A stretch of 43,802 bases of DNA, taken from contig JAJSZW010000014.1 in NCBI GenBank assembly GCA_030262895.1, positions 1 to 43,802 of the forward strand, given 5' to 3'. The position numbers and the translations under genes are program-made. Under the pieces are notes generated by a model. The model made no database searches. It worked only from the letters and a program-made list of their open reading frames with translations, and was not told where the DNA came from. This document shows, one piece after another, positions 1 to 8,369 of the stretch (position 1 is its first letter; every line of letters starts with the position of its first letter). The stretch is from Deltaproteobacteria bacterium (GTDB lineage Bacteria > Desulfobacterota > Desulfobacteria > Desulfobacterales > ETH-SRB1).

Positions 1-128
1 CCATAACGCAAAATAGCCTCATATGCATAATTAGAACAGGTGGGATAAAAACGACAAGAAGGACCCAAAACAGGAGACAGTATGTATTGATACAACTTGA
101 TAAATATTAAAAAAATTCTTTTAATCAT
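1..128 (-). CDS. yidD: YidD, membrane protein insertion efficiency factor (partial, 3' end outside window)
   Basis: The minus strand from an ATG at 128 reads [20 protein letters not shown] followed by a stretch containing [14 protein letters not shown]. The paired cysteines and the short amphipathic N-terminus are the hallmark of YidD, a small peripheral inner-membrane protein that helps YidC insert proteins into the membrane. About 42 residues are visible; the C-terminus lies beyond base 1. The start codon lies inside the end of rnpA (8-nt overlap), which implies translational coupling. The order rpmH-rnpA-yidD is the standard one, and yidC would be expected next, outside the window. Confidence 0.9.
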   Translation of the reverse strand, partial: MIKRIFLIFIKLYQYILSPVLGPSCRFYPTCSNYAYEAILRY

Positions 129-474
129 GACTAACTGATATTTTATCAAAAATTTTTTGAAGAGATAATAACGCCAGGTCTGAAGTTAGTCCTGCGGCTT
201 CTTTCTTGGCAATTATATTAATATCCCAAAAACCAGTTATCTTATGCCTGTTTAACCGAAAATATTCACGAAAAATACGTTTGATCCTGTTGCGTTCTAC
301 AGCGTTCCCAACCTTTTTGGATACAGTAACACCCAATCGTGTTCTCTTAAACCTGCCCCGACAGAATAGAACAATAAAATATCTGTTCTGAAGTTTGATT
401 CCACGTCTTGATATTCCAAGAAAATCGGAATGTTTTAAAATTCTATCTGCCTTTGTAAATGGAAAAAAGCGCAA
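121..474 (-). CDS. rnpA: Ribonuclease P protein component
   Basis: This 117-aa basic protein is the protein subunit of RNase P, which binds the catalytic RNA and helps mature the 5' ends of tRNAs. It carries the family signature region [14 protein letters not shown] (the RNR motif) in its middle and has the usual length. Translation appears to start at a TTG at 474, with a GAGGG Shine-Dalgarno about 10 nt upstream; no ATG fits the conserved N-terminus ([15 protein letters not shown]). It sits 41 nt downstream of rpmH and overlaps yidD by 8 nt, consistent with one operon. Confidence 0.95.
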   Translation of the reverse strand: MRFFPFTKADRILKHSDFLGISRRGIKLQNRYFIVLFCRGRFKRTRLGVTVSKKVGNAVERNRIKRIFREYFRLNRHKITGFWDINIIAKKEAAGLTSDLALLSLQKIFDKISVSHD

Positions 475-515
475 AAAATATTTGCCCTCTGTAGCCGAAA
501 TCGATAAATTTAGGT

Positions 516-650
516 TTAAACAGCTAAACGCTTTCTCCCTTTCGTTCTCCGCCTGTTAATAACTCTTCTTCCCTGTTTTGTTGACATTCTTTTCAAGAAT
601 CCATGTGTTCTGGCTCGTTTAATTCTGCTTGGCTGATAAGTTCTTTTCAT
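516..650 (-). CDS. rpmH: 50S ribosomal protein L34
   Basis: The minus-strand ORF of 44 codons begins [18 protein letters not shown] and ends in the basic run [11 protein letters not shown], with MSTKQGRR in between. This is a complete, canonical L34, a small protein of the large ribosomal subunit. It is the first gene of the rpmH-rnpA-yidD group. The start codon is at 648-650. In many bacteria dnaA and the origin lie upstream of rpmH, but here the next upstream gene is rng, so the origin is not indicated in this window. Confidence 0.96.
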   Translation of the reverse strand: MKRTYQPSRIKRARTHGFLKRMSTKQGRRVINRRRTKGRKRLAV

Positions 651-1077
651 AATTCAATCCTTTGAGACCTCTGTAAAACATCACTTCATGCCCGGCACAA
701 CCTGATGGCAGCAACAACCGGACAAAACATAATTTAAATGGTGTTAAATAAAATGAACATTTTTTAAGGTCTCCAAAAAAATAGCAAGTAATTATATAAT
801 AAATAGTGCCCGAACGAAAACTAGAAAATTTTTTCAAGCTCAAGGAGGGCGCAAATTTTAACCGCAGGAATATATTGAGTATTTTGAGAATTAAAATTTA
901 AGCCTGACACAAAAATTGGGAAAATTAGCGATTTTCGTTCAAGCACTAACTAAAATCATAACACATTAAGATAATAATAATTACGATTTTAATAGCCGCA
1001 AATCAAATACATAAAATTTTGAAAAGAACACAATGTTTTTATATTGTCAAGCTCCAAAATTAACCCAAAATTTACTG
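651..1077. promoter_or_regulatory. Intergenic region between rng and rpmH with a candidate rpmH promoter
   Basis: This is 427 bp of AT-rich DNA with no convincing gene. On the minus strand a perfect -10 hexamer TATAAT lies at 796-791, but there is only a poor -35 about 17 nt upstream. That would give a leader of roughly 130 nt before rpmH. A GC-rich stretch around 690-720 within this leader can form a weak CCGG/CCGG-ended hairpin. No clear Rho-independent terminator follows rng. The promoter assignment rests on the -10 alone. Confidence 0.3.
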
Positions 1078-2622
1078 CTATTCTTTGAGATCTTCAAAAA
1101 TATCAAATTCTTCCATATGAAACTGAGGATTAGGGTATATCACAATCCGTTTACCAAGAGTTTGTTCTAAGGAGGTTATTATATGATTTTCTTTGCCGAG
1201 AAGAAGATCGGCAATTTTGGAGTTTACCCTTAGGGTCAGTTTAACCCCCACCATATTGGACGCGTCTCGGAGTATCTCCCTGTATATATTATAACAAATT
1301 GTTTGTCTGGATATAAGGGAACCCTCTCCATCGCAATAAAAACAAGGCTCGCAAAGCATCCTTGTCAGCGCCTGTCTAGTCCGTTTGCGGGTCATCTGTA
1401 TCAAACCCATCTCCGACATCGGAAGAATATGGCTCTTGCTTCTATCTTTAGTCAGCGCCTTCTTAAGAGCATTAAATATTTTTTCCTGGTTTGATTTTTT
1501 TTCAACATCAATAAAATCTATTATAATTATACCGCCTAAATCTCTAAGGCGTATTTGATATGCTATCTCTTTAACAGCCTCCAAATTTGTCTTTAAAATT
1601 GTTTCCTCAAGATTATGCTTGCCGACATATCGACCGGTGTTTACATCTATAGATACAAGGGCTTCCGTTTGTTCAATCACAAGATAGCCGCCTGATTTAA
1701 GCCACACTTTTCTTCTTAATGCACGTAATATTTCGCCTTCTAAATTATAAGCATCAAAAATTGGCTCGGAACCTTCGTATAGCTCAACAGAATCCTTTAG
1801 GCTCTGCATGAATGTATCAAGAAAAGAAAGAATTGATTCAAAACCGGAACGAGAATCAATAATTAATTTTTCTGCTTCGTTGGTCAAAAGATCCCTTACT
1901 GCTCGAAGGCTAACGGTAAGCTCCTGGTGTATAAGAGAAGTCGCCGGCGCTGACTTGTATCTTCTCTGAATGCTTTCCCACAAATTGTTAAGAAAACCCA
2001 TTTCTTTTTCGAGCTTCTCTTCATATATGCCCTCACTAACCGTCCTCACAATATAGCCATAAGGTTCTTTTCTTAAGGACAGAACTATATTTTTTAAACG
2101 TTCTCGTTCGGTTTCGCTTTCTATACACCTGGATATACCAATATGATCAGATGTCGGCATAAGAACAAGGAAGCGGCTTGGAAGCGAAATATAATTAGTT
2201 ACTCTTGGCCCCTTTGTCCCAATTGGGGACTTGGCAACCTGAACCATGATCTCCTGGCCCTCAGTAATAAGCTCCTCAATGTGACGGCTATCCCGTTCTA
2301 TAGGGGGTGAGCTATGATTTGCAGAGCCTGTGCCGGAAATTTTATGGTCAACTTCGCTGTTTTTAATAAAAATTTGTTCGAATTCTTTATAATCATTGCA
2401 AATTACATCATCAACATAGATAAAAGCCGCCTGATTTAAACCAATATCAACAAAGGCTGCCTGCATACCCGGCAGAATTCTCTGCACCCTCCCTTTATAT
2501 ATATTTCCCGCTATATTGGAATCGTCTCCTCTCTCAATAAAAATTTCTACAATTGTTCCATCTTCAAGAAGAGCGACCCTGGTTTCATGTTCTGCAACAT
2601 TTATGATTAGCTTTTTATGCAT
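1078..2622 (-). CDS. rng: Ribonuclease G (RNase E/G family)
   Basis: This 514-aa endoribonuclease belongs to the RNase E/G family, which cleaves single-stranded RNA during rRNA maturation and mRNA decay. The N-terminus holds an S1-like fold (NIYKGRVQRILPGMQAAFVD). The two metal-binding aspartates are visible: D326 in SIDVNTGRYVG and D369 in IIIIDFIDVE. They are 43 residues apart, as in E. coli RNase E (D303/D346). The Zn-link CxxC motif is CEPCFYC. There is no long C-terminal scaffold, so RNase G fits better than RNase E. It lies 15 nt downstream of the radical SAM gene, probably in the same transcript. No clear Shine-Dalgarno precedes the ATG at 2622. Confidence 0.95.
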   Translation of the reverse strand: MHKKLIINVAEHETRVALLEDGTIVEIFIERGDDSNIAGNIYKGRVQRILPGMQAAFVDIGLNQAAFIYVDDVICNDYKEFEQIFIKNSEVDHKISGTGSANHSSPPIERDSRHIEELITEGQEIMVQVAKSPIGTKGPRVTNYISLPSRFLVLMPTSDHIGISRCIESETERERLKNIVLSLRKEPYGYIVRTVSEGIYEEKLEKEMGFLNNLWESIQRRYKSAPATSLIHQELTVSLRAVRDLLTNEAEKLIIDSRSGFESILSFLDTFMQSLKDSVELYEGSEPIFDAYNLEGEILRALRRKVWLKSGGYLVIEQTEALVSIDVNTGRYVGKHNLEETILKTNLEAVKEIAYQIRLRDLGGIIIIDFIDVEKKSNQEKIFNALKKALTKDRSKSHILPMSEMGLIQMTRKRTRQALTRMLCEPCFYCDGEGSLISRQTICYNIYREILRDASNMVGVKLTLRVNSKIADLLLGKENHIITSLEQTLGKRIVIYPNPQFHMEEFDIFEDLKE

Positions 2623-2637
2623 GTATTTGATTTTTTA

Positions 2638-5169
2638 TTATATTTTAATAAATCTTGCTTTTTTTGCTTTTTCATCGGTCAGCTTGAAAATTTCCTTAAT
2701 TACCTCTAAAGGCCTCGCTGTCTTACCTGATTCTGACCTAAGTATCATCTGTAATTTGTCTGGCTTAAGCAACTCTATGTCTAAAACCATATACTTTAAG
2801 TCTATTTTTTTCAACCTCCCTTTTCTGTCAATACGAGAAACGATGAACTCCGGGCTTTGAAAAAAAATTTCCAGCTTTTTATTATCAAAGAATTCTTCTT
2901 TTATTGTAACAATATAATTATATTTTTTCTCATTATTATGGACCTTTTTGGTTGAAACAATTTGACAGTCGTGAACAGAAAGACCTTCTGGAAGGTGCTT
3001 GTTTAAACTTTCTATTATTGACTGTGGTTTAAGATTCTCCGGAACAACCAGATAAAAATATTCTTTTAGACTTTCCAGGCCTATAGGCAAAGTATCTTCA
3101 AAAGAAATTTTTGGTTTAGGATGAAATCCTTCTGAAAACTTAACTGGTATCCCGGCACGCCTTATGGCTCGCAAAAAAATATTAACAAGTTCAAGATGTC
3201 CAAAATATTTTGCCTGGTCTATTTTTGAAAAAGCAACTTTGAGTGTTTTTAATAACGCACCTTTTATAACCGGCTTGATATTATCCGAGGTTAACAAACC
3301 ACCGCCGATATCAAATGCTGATTTCTCCGCAGGCAGTTCAAATACTTTGGGTTCTATAACATCAAAATCGCATACTCCGCAGGCGTTACAATTACCCGTA
3401 CGACAGTCTGGAGTAAGTTCGCCCCTTGTTGCTTTTTCCCATTCTTCTATTAAATATTTTTTTTCAATCCCAACATCGATGTGGTCCCATGGAAGCGGCT
3501 CGTCTGTATTCCTTGACCTGCCAGTATAAAAACCTATATCCACCTCCTCATCATAAACAGCCTCCTGCCACAAGCTATATCTAAAGCAATCACTCCAGCC
3601 ATCTAACTTGCATCCCTTCTTGTGTGCAGCAACCAGTAAATGTGAAAGCTGTCTGTCGCCGCGCGCCCAAAGACCCTCAAGCGAACTAACCTCCGGGTTT
3701 TGCCATTTAAAATTAATACCGGACATTTTAAGATTGTTCTGCAGCCAGCCGACCCTATCCTTTGATTCAGCTAAAGAAATCTGTGGTGCCCACTGAAAAG
3801 GGGTGTGAGGCTTTGGAATAAAGGTTGTAACACTAACGTTTATTTTATTTTTGCGCCGCCCCTTGCCGGTATTAATCCTTCTAAGTTCTTTTACAAGATT
3901 CACAATTGATTTAAGATCTTCACTTGTCTCCGTTGGAAGACCAACCATAAAATAAAGCTTTATAACCTGCCAGCCCAAATCATAAGCGTTTTTCACTGTA
4001 TCAATGATATCTTTCTTTCTAATATTCTTATTAATAACGTCGCGAAGCCTTTGGCTGCCGGCTTCGGGAGCTATAGTGAAACCTGTTTTTCTGACTCGCT
4101 TAATATGTTGCATGAGTTCCGGCGTCAATGTTCCCGCCCGTAGAGAAGGAAATGAAACGGCAATATTTCTTGGCTCGCACAAAGCCATAAGCTGTTCCAT
4201 CAGGGGGTTTATACACATATAATCTCCAATGCTTAATGATAACAAAGAAATATCCTCGTAACCGGTTGCTGTTATTGATTTGTTCGATAGAGCCAGAATT
4301 GTCTCCACAGATCTTTCCCGCACTGGACGATATATCATCCCTGCCTGACAAAACCTGCAACCCCTTGTACATCCTCTGGATACTTCAAGACGAAGGCGAT
4401 CATGTATGGGCCTGCCATAGGGTATGATCGGGGCTTCAGGAAAAGGGGCCTTGTCAAGATCACTTACTATAGCTTTCTTAATCTTTTGGTATTTCGAAAA
4501 CCTGGGCAAAAGAATCTGAAAACCTGATCCGTCAAATTTCGGTTCAAAAAAAGCCGGTATATAAACACCCTGTATATCTGACCAGATTTTATAAAGGACT
4601 TCTTTTTCTCCACGGTAATTCTCTTTCCATTTAAGCCAGGAACGAGACATTTCCATTATTACGTTTTCACCGTCTCCTATAACAATAGCATCAAAAAAGT
4701 CGGCAACAGGCTCAGGGTTACAGGCACAAGGACCGCCCGCAATTATTAGAGGATGGGAACTATCTCTTTGCGAAGAAAAAAACGGAATTTTTGCAAGGTC
4801 AAGAATGTTAAGAACATTGGTATAATTTAGTTCATAAAGGAGACTGAATCCGATAATATCAAACTCTTTAAGAGGTTTTTTAGATTCCAGGGACATTAAT
4901 GGGGTATTGGATGACCTAAGATATGCCTCCATATCCGTGCCTGGAACAAAAACCCTTTCCGCGGCTATTTCTTCATGACTATTTAATATATGATAAAGTA
5001 TAGTTAGCCCTAAATGAGATGTTCCTATTTCGTAAAGATCCGGAAAAACAAGAGCAATACTAAGCTTTACTTTGCTTTCATCTTTTTTTATACAATTTAT
5101 TTCCGTGCCTAAATAACGACTTGGTCTCTCAACCAGCGGCAGGATGTCTTGAATGGATTTAATGTTCAT
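2638..5169 (-). CDS. B12-binding-domain/radical SAM protein fused to a TIGR03936 (DUF2344) domain
   Basis: This 843-aa protein combines three parts: an N-terminal cobalamin-binding-like segment (FPDLYEIGTSHLGL), a radical SAM core with C267, C271 and C274 of the CxxxCxxC [4Fe-4S] motif (RGCTRGCRFC), and a C-terminal TIGR03936/DUF2344 domain from about residue 630 (KVAFSKIDQAKYFGHLELV). A cysteine cluster before that domain (CRTGNCNACGVC) may bind another metal. This is the TIGR03960 architecture, whose substrate I do not know. The gene commonly precedes rng, as here with a 15-nt gap. Genomic association suggests an RNA-modification role, but that is inference. It diverges from the protease gene across only 60 bp of AT-rich DNA. 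Confidence 0.9.
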   Translation of the reverse strand: MNIKSIQDILPLVERPSRYLGTEINCIKKDESKVKLSIALVFPDLYEIGTSHLGLTILYHILNSHEEIAAERVFVPGTDMEAYLRSSNTPLMSLESKKPLKEFDIIGFSLLYELNYTNVLNILDLAKIPFFSSQRDSSHPLIIAGGPCACNPEPVADFFDAIVIGDGENVIMEMSRSWLKWKENYRGEKEVLYKIWSDIQGVYIPAFFEPKFDGSGFQILLPRFSKYQKIKKAIVSDLDKAPFPEAPIIPYGRPIHDRLRLEVSRGCTRGCRFCQAGMIYRPVRERSVETILALSNKSITATGYEDISLLSLSIGDYMCINPLMEQLMALCEPRNIAVSFPSLRAGTLTPELMQHIKRVRKTGFTIAPEAGSQRLRDVINKNIRKKDIIDTVKNAYDLGWQVIKLYFMVGLPTETSEDLKSIVNLVKELRRINTGKGRRKNKINVSVTTFIPKPHTPFQWAPQISLAESKDRVGWLQNNLKMSGINFKWQNPEVSSLEGLWARGDRQLSHLLVAAHKKGCKLDGWSDCFRYSLWQEAVYDEEVDIGFYTGRSRNTDEPLPWDHIDVGIEKKYLIEEWEKATRGELTPDCRTGNCNACGVCDFDVIEPKVFELPAEKSAFDIGGGLLTSDNIKPVIKGALLKTLKVAFSKIDQAKYFGHLELVNIFLRAIRRAGIPVKFSEGFHPKPKISFEDTLPIGLESLKEYFYLVVPENLKPQSIIESLNKHLPEGLSVHDCQIVSTKKVHNNEKKYNYIVTIKEEFFDNKKLEIFFQSPEFIVSRIDRKGRLKKIDLKYMVLDIELLKPDKLQMILRSESGKTARPLEVIKEIFKLTDEKAKKARFIKI

Positions 5170-5229
5170 GATATGAATTTATATATCTGATAAATTATTA
5201 AAGATCTGACCTCGAAAAAATATATAACG

Positions 5230-6645
5230 ATGACAAAGCTAACAACTCAAAGCAACAAAAAACTTATTAAATGGATAGTCTCATTTTTTATTATAATCAA
5301 TATGGTATTTTTTGCACCGCTCAACAGCCATTGCTTTGAAAATAAACGTGAAAGTGCGGTTGTAAAGGCTGTTCGAAGGGTAAGCCCTGCTGTAGTTAAT
5401 GTAAGCTCAGAATCCGAAGTCCGCAAACGAATTAACCCTTTTTCAGGGTTTGGTCTAGATCCTTTTTTTGACTCGTTTTTCAAGGACTTTTTTGACCCGG
5501 GACTTGAAAGGCAGCAAAAAAGAGCCAGCCTTGGTTCAGGTGTAATTATTGATGGAAAAAGAGGTTTTATTTTAACCAATTCACATGTAATTACAAAAAC
5601 AGGAAAAATTACTGTAAGCTTAAAAGACGAACGAGAGTTTACAGCCACGATTGTGGGGGCTGATCCCGACTCTGACCTTGCTGTATTACGAATAACCTCA
5701 AAAACCCCGCTTCCCGCAATTGAGATGGGTAGTTCCGAAGATATAATGATAGGAGAAACAGTTATAGCCATAGGCAATCCATTCGGGTTCTCAAACACAG
5801 TTACAACAGGAGTCATAAGCGCCAAAAACCGCAGTATCAGGACAGAAGACAGAGTTTTTCATGACTTTATTCAGATTGATGCATCTATCAATCCGGGTAA
5901 CAGCGGAGGGCCTCTTCTAAATATAAACGGCGAACTAATAGGAATAAATACAGCAATCTATGCAAAAGCTCAGGGAATAGGCTTTGCCATACCCATAAAT
6001 AAAGCAAAAAGAATTATATCTGATCTTATACAATATGGCGAGGTTATACAACCATGGATAGGCCTTACAATCCAGAACCTTGATAAAAGGCTTGCGCAAT
6101 ATCTGAAAGTCCCGGGCAACAAGGGAGTTATGATTAAAGAAGTTGTAAAGAATAGCCCTTCACACAAAGCGGGCATACACGACGGCGATATAATTGTTTC
6201 AATGGGAACAAGAAAAATTTTCTCGATTAATGATTATAAAACAGCGTTGAGGGGCTTTTCTGCTGGAGAAACAATAAAAATTAATTTGTGGCGAAATAGC
6301 AAAAAAATAACTGTTTCAGTTGCTTCTGCTGTTTTTCCATCAGATATGGCAGGAGAGCTGGCATATCAACTTCTGGGCATAAAAACCGAAAATATATCAT
6401 CAAGAAAGGATTTTGCTTATAAAATAATAGCTAAACAAGGCGTTATTATTACAGAACTTCACCGTCAATCCTATTTATATCGAATAGGAGCAAGGCCCGG
6501 GGATGTGATTCGACAGATAGATGAAATTAATGTTAAAAATTTAAAAGACTTTGAAGGAGCCATTGTAAAATACCGCCACAAAAGATCCGTGGTTATACTT
6601 TTGCAGCGAGGAGATCAGGGGTATTATATATCTGTAAAACTATAG
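5230..6645 (+). CDS. htrA: Periplasmic HtrA/DegP-type serine protease with two PDZ domains
   Basis: This 471-aa protein has an N-terminal signal or anchor segment (residues about 12-30, WIVSFFIIINMVFFAPL). It is followed by a trypsin-like domain with a full catalytic triad: H119 in LTNSHVI, D149 in DSDLAVL and S225 in NPGNSGGPL. Two PDZ domains follow, from about residues 265 and 375. HtrA proteases degrade or hold misfolded periplasmic proteins. Length and layout match DegP/DegQ; the exact paralogue cannot be fixed from sequence alone. The start ATG lies 60 bp from the divergent radical SAM gene. The stop codon lies inside the left arm of a large inverted repeat. Confidence 0.93.
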   Translation: MTKLTTQSNKKLIKWIVSFFIIINMVFFAPLNSHCFENKRESAVVKAVRRVSPAVVNVSSESEVRKRINPFSGFGLDPFFDSFFKDFFDPGLERQQKRASLGSGVIIDGKRGFILTNSHVITKTGKITVSLKDEREFTATIVGADPDSDLAVLRITSKTPLPAIEMGSSEDIMIGETVIAIGNPFGFSNTVTTGVISAKNRSIRTEDRVFHDFIQIDASINPGNSGGPLLNINGELIGINTAIYAKAQGIGFAIPINKAKRIISDLIQYGEVIQPWIGLTIQNLDKRLAQYLKVPGNKGVMIKEVVKNSPSHKAGIHDGDIIVSMGTRKIFSINDYKTALRGFSAGETIKINLWRNSKKITVSVASAVFPSDMAGELAYQLLGIKTENISSRKDFAYKIIAKQGVIITELHRQSYLYRIGARPGDVIRQIDEINVKNLKDFEGAIVKYRHKRSVVILLQRGDQGYYISVKL

Positions 6646-6746
6646 ACTTTCAGATAAATAATTTCACTGTGTTATCAGTCGTCGACGTATAACTAATACG
6701 CCTTCCTCCTTCTGGCCTTGTGAAATTAATTATCTGAAAGTCTATA
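6641..6746. repeat. 27-bp imperfect inverted repeat between the protease gene and asnS
   Basis: The left arm 6641-6667 (TATAGACTTTCAGATAAA...) and right arm 6720-6746 are reverse complements with a single mismatch, separated by 52 bp. The loop contains a smaller hairpin (CGTAT/ATACG). The left arm includes the protease stop codon, and the right arm ends 15 bp before asnS. It could be a palindromic dispersed repeat (MITE or REP-like) that now acts as a transcription terminator or attenuator. There is no obvious 3' U-tract. Confidence 0.85.
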
Positions 6747-6761
6747 TAATTAGGAAAGTCC

Positions 6762-8144
6762 ATGAACCGAATAAAAATTATTAACCTTTTAAAATCAGAA
6801 ACACCACGGGATAATATTATTGCAAAAGGGTGGGTAAGAACCAGGCGCGATTCAAGTAATTTTTCGTTTATAGAACTAAATGACGGATCCTGTCTTAAAA
6901 ACCTGCAGATTATTGCCGATGAATCTTTAGAAAATTACGAGGATATAAAAAAACTTACAACCGGATCAGCCGTAGCGGTTTTCGGCAACCTGATTGAATC
7001 ACAGGGAAAGGGCCAACAATGGGAATTGAAAGCAAAAACATTAGAGGTAATAAGCCTGGCGCCGGACTCATACCCTTTGCAGAAAAAACGTCACACAGAC
7101 GAATTTTTAAGAACAATCGCCCACTTAAGACCAAGAACAAACAAATATGGTGCTGTTTTTCGCATTAGATCGGAACTTTCATTTGCTATTCACAGGTTTT
7201 TCAGAGAAAGGGGTTTTCGCTATATTCATTCTCCAATAATAACCGGCTCTGATTGTGAGGGCGCCGGAGAATTATTTAAGGTAACTACAATTGATTTTGA
7301 AAATCCCCCGAAAAAAGATGGAAAAATTGACTATTCCAGGGACTTTTTTGGAACAGAGGCAAACCTTACGGTATCAGGACAGCTTTCCGCTGAAATGTTT
7401 GCTTTAGCGCTGGGGGATGTTTATACATTCGGCCCAACATTCAGGGCGGAAAATTCAAACACAAGAAGACACGTTTCCGAATTCTGGATGGTCGAACCTG
7501 AAATGGCCTTCTGCGACCTTTTTGAGGATATAGACCTTGCAGAAGAAATGATTAAGTATCTTACCGCATATATACTGGAAGAATGCCCTAACGATCTGAA
7601 GCTTTTTACAAGGTTTGTTGATAAAAATTTAAAATCCACCTTAGAAAATATTGCTCAGTCTGAATTTAAAAGAATTCTTTACGAAGAGGCCGTAGAAATT
7701 TTAAGAAAATCCGGGAAAAACTTCAAATTCGATATAAGCTTTGGAAAAGATCTTCAGACAGAACACGAACGCTATCTAACCGAAGATTTCTTTAAAAAAC
7801 CTGTAGTTATCTATAATTACCCAAAAGACATTAAACCTTTTTATATGAGGCTGAATGATGATAACAAAACCGTGGCGGCTATGGATGTCCTTGTGCCGCA
7901 TATAGGTGAATTAATAGGCGGAAGCCAGCGCGAAGAACGCCTGTCGATGCTTGAAGCTCGTATGAATGAAACGGGTCTGTTAAAAGAAAATTACTGGTGG
8001 TATTTAGATTCCCGAAGGTTTGGAACAGTTCCCCACAGTGGTTTTGGTCTTGGGTTTGAGAGGTTAATAATGTTAATGACAGGTACGAGCAACATCAGAG
8101 ATGTAATTCCATTTCCAAGAACCCCAAACAGCATAGAATTCTGA
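6762..8144 (+). CDS. asnS: Asparaginyl-tRNA synthetase
   Basis: This 460-aa class IIb aminoacyl-tRNA synthetase charges tRNA-Asn in the cytoplasm. The N-terminal OB-fold anticodon-binding domain is evident ([20 protein letters not shown]). Motif 2 ([21 protein letters not shown]) and motif 3 ([15 protein letters not shown]) are intact. The N-terminal region and the SEFWMVEPE motif favour AsnRS over AspRS, and the length is typical. AGGAAAG precedes the ATG at 6762. It follows the inverted repeat closely and is followed by a decayed sensor fragment. Confidence 0.96.
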   Translation: MNRIKIINLLKSETPRDNIIAKGWVRTRRDSSNFSFIELNDGSCLKNLQIIADESLENYEDIKKLTTGSAVAVFGNLIESQGKGQQWELKAKTLEVISLAPDSYPLQKKRHTDEFLRTIAHLRPRTNKYGAVFRIRSELSFAIHRFFRERGFRYIHSPIITGSDCEGAGELFKVTTIDFENPPKKDGKIDYSRDFFGTEANLTVSGQLSAEMFALALGDVYTFGPTFRAENSNTRRHVSEFWMVEPEMAFCDLFEDIDLAEEMIKYLTAYILEECPNDLKLFTRFVDKNLKSTLENIAQSEFKRILYEEAVEILRKSGKNFKFDISFGKDLQTEHERYLTEDFFKKPVVIYNYPKDIKPFYMRLNDDNKTVAAMDVLVPHIGELIGGSQREERLSMLEARMNETGLLKENYWWYLDSRRFGTVPHSGFGLGFERLIMLMTGTSNIRDVIPFPRTPNSIEF

Positions 8145-8163
8145 TAATAACCACCGACGCGAA

Positions 8164-8364
8164 ATGATTTTTCGACACACAGAAACTTCGTGTGAACAGA
8201 TAGGGTTTCGTGTTGAGGGTTTAATGAATGCCCGAATTGCCGCTTTAAAACTATTTGCTGACAGGTGGATAGAAAGAATCCCGCATGATTTTAGCCGGAA
8301 GGGTTTTCGTTCAGACACTAATTATATGCGGAAACGCATAGCACTGGCAAAAAATTGGAGATAA
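8164..8364 (+). pseudogene. Remnant of a CHASE-type sensor kinase N-terminus
   Basis: A 66-codon ORF begins MIFRHTETSCEQIGFRVEGL and continues ...LFADRWIERIPHDFS. It aligns closely with the periplasmic sensor region of the kinase encoded at 10846-12876 (LRHTETTVEQIHMRLENF ... LADRWVERRPPDFS), with about half of the first 45 residues identical. The flanking transmembrane segment and the rest of the sensor and kinase domains are missing. The last ~15 codons are unrelated and run into the Shine-Dalgarno of the next gene. The best reading is a truncated relic of a paralogous sensor kinase. A short functional peptide is unlikely. Confidence 0.75.
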
Positions 8365-8369
8365 AGACA

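Noticed and set aside
680..730. Pattern resembling the 4.5S/SRP RNA (GTCCGG ... GTGCCGGG)
   Set aside because: The essential GGAAGCAGCC-type apical loop motif is absent, and the strand and pairing do not support an SRP RNA.
619..843. 74-codon minus-strand ORF overlapping rpmH and its leader
   Set aside because: It overlaps rpmH in another frame, has no family motif and contains the likely rpmH promoter.
5247..5825. 192-codon minus-strand ORF inside the protease gene
   Set aside because: It is a shadow of a strongly conserved coding frame with an intact catalytic triad.
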